This document shows positions 6,793 to 7,017 of a stretch of 7,017 nt of DNA, in pieces; position 1 is the stretch's first letter, and each line of letters begins with the position of its first letter. The notes under the pieces were generated by a model. That model was not told the DNA's origin. It did no database searches and saw only the letters and a program-made list of their open reading frames with translations. A program made the translations under genes and the position numbers. This DNA is from Singulisphaera sp. GP187 (lineage in GTDB: Bacteria > Pseudomonadota > Gammaproteobacteria > Burkholderiales > Burkholderiaceae_C): contig CALPYQ020000087.1 in NCBI GenBank assembly GCA_943327965.2, positions 1 through 7,017 of the forward strand, written 5' to 3'.

Positions 6793-7017
6793 GCGGCGCC
6801 TCCCACGAATGTATTCACCAAGGTGTCAAAACCCTGCGCAGAAATCTCCACCACATCGCCAGCCTTGGCGCGAGGGCGTTTGCCATCGGGCAAACAGTCG
6901 CTGCCCAGCAACAACACATCGCCTTCTTGAAAGGTCATGAACTCGGAAATATCGGTGAGCAAGGCGTGTGATTGACGAACAGTGTCTGCGTAATTAACGC
7001 GTTGCATTTCTTGGCCG
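6789..7017 (-). CDS. hpaG1: FAH-family CHM decarboxylase/isomerase subunit HpaG1 (C-terminal part only; 5' end outside the window)
   Basis: The frame is open at the window edge and ends with a TGA that overlaps the hpaG2 start. The 75 visible residues contain SEFMTFQEGDVLLLG and a GDVVEISAQGFDTLVN-type ending. These line up with the end of the N-terminal half of E. coli HpaG (LSEFATLNPGDAILLGTP and following). The frame continues upstream of the ATG at 7007 as GQE, matching the family's NG-containing strand, so that ATG is internal and the true start lies beyond 7017. This half usually supplies the isomerase activity of the bifunctional enzyme. Its active-site region is outside the window, so function rests on the C-terminal match and on its position directly before hpaG2. 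Confidence 0.85.
   Translation of the reverse strand, partial: GQEMQRVNYADTVRQSHALLTDISEFMTFQEGDVLLLGSDCLPDGKRPRAKAGDVVEISAQGFDTLVNTFVGGAA
6793..6804 (-). promoter_or_regulatory. Strong ribosome binding site for hpaG2 inside hpaG1
   Basis: GGGAGG (minus strand, 6799-6804) lies 6 bases ahead of the hpaG2 ATG at 6792, within the last codons of hpaG1. It is the strongest ribosome site seen in the window and supports hpaG2 as a separately initiated polypeptide. Confidence 0.65.

Noticed and set aside
1..7017. Promoters, terminators, mobile elements, CRISPR arrays or RNA genes
   Set aside because: No spacer exceeds about 31 bases. I see no inverted repeats with T-runs between genes, no transposase-like sequence, no direct repeat arrays and no tRNA-like structures.

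Overview
The window is one strand of one catabolic operon. Every supported gene reads right to left on the minus strand, with overlaps or spacers of at most about 31 bases, and there is no intergenic region long enough for a promoter or terminator. The genes encode the lower (meta-cleavage) pathway of homoprotocatechuate (3,4-dihydroxyphenylacetate), the route by which 4-hydroxyphenylacetate and related compounds reach central metabolism. The protein sequences, the GC-moderate codon use (many CAA and AAA codons) and the cluster style suggest a betaproteobacterium of the Burkholderiales. A Comamonadaceae member such as a Limnohabitans- or Rhodoferax-like freshwater bacterium is my best guess, at low confidence.

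In transcription order (high to low coordinates): hpaG1 (6789-7017, 5' end outside the window), hpaG2 (6019-6792), hpaE (4518-5987), hpaD (3568-4515), hpaF (3091-3546), hpaH (2267-3082), hpaI (1441-2256), a class II aldolase/adducin-family gene (629-1438), and a ketopantoate-reductase-family gene (1-632, 3' end outside the window).

The enzymes form a complete chain. HpaD opens the ring of homoprotocatechuate. HpaE oxidises the resulting semialdehyde to 5-carboxymethyl-2-hydroxymuconate. HpaF isomerises it. HpaG1/HpaG2 decarboxylate and isomerise the product to 2-oxohept-4-ene-1,7-dioate. HpaH hydrates this, and HpaI splits the hydrated product into pyruvate and succinate semialdehyde. The gene order G-E-D-F-H-I is that of the Escherichia coli hpa cluster, except that the G function is split into two genes. 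The usual regulator (hpaR), transporter (hpaX), AraC-type activator (hpaA) and the 4-hydroxyphenylacetate 3-monooxygenase genes (hpaBC) are not in the window.

The unusual part is the 3' end. Where E. coli has hpaX and hpaA, this operon continues without a gap into two genes that have no step in the known pathway: a metal-dependent class II aldolase/adducin protein and a PanE-like NAD(P)-dependent reductase. These are the best candidates for new biology here. Smaller oddities are an insertion of about 18 residues in HpaF, a C-terminal tail of about 30 residues on HpaD, and a small loop insertion in HpaI. I see no RNA genes, mobile elements, CRISPR arrays or significant repeats.
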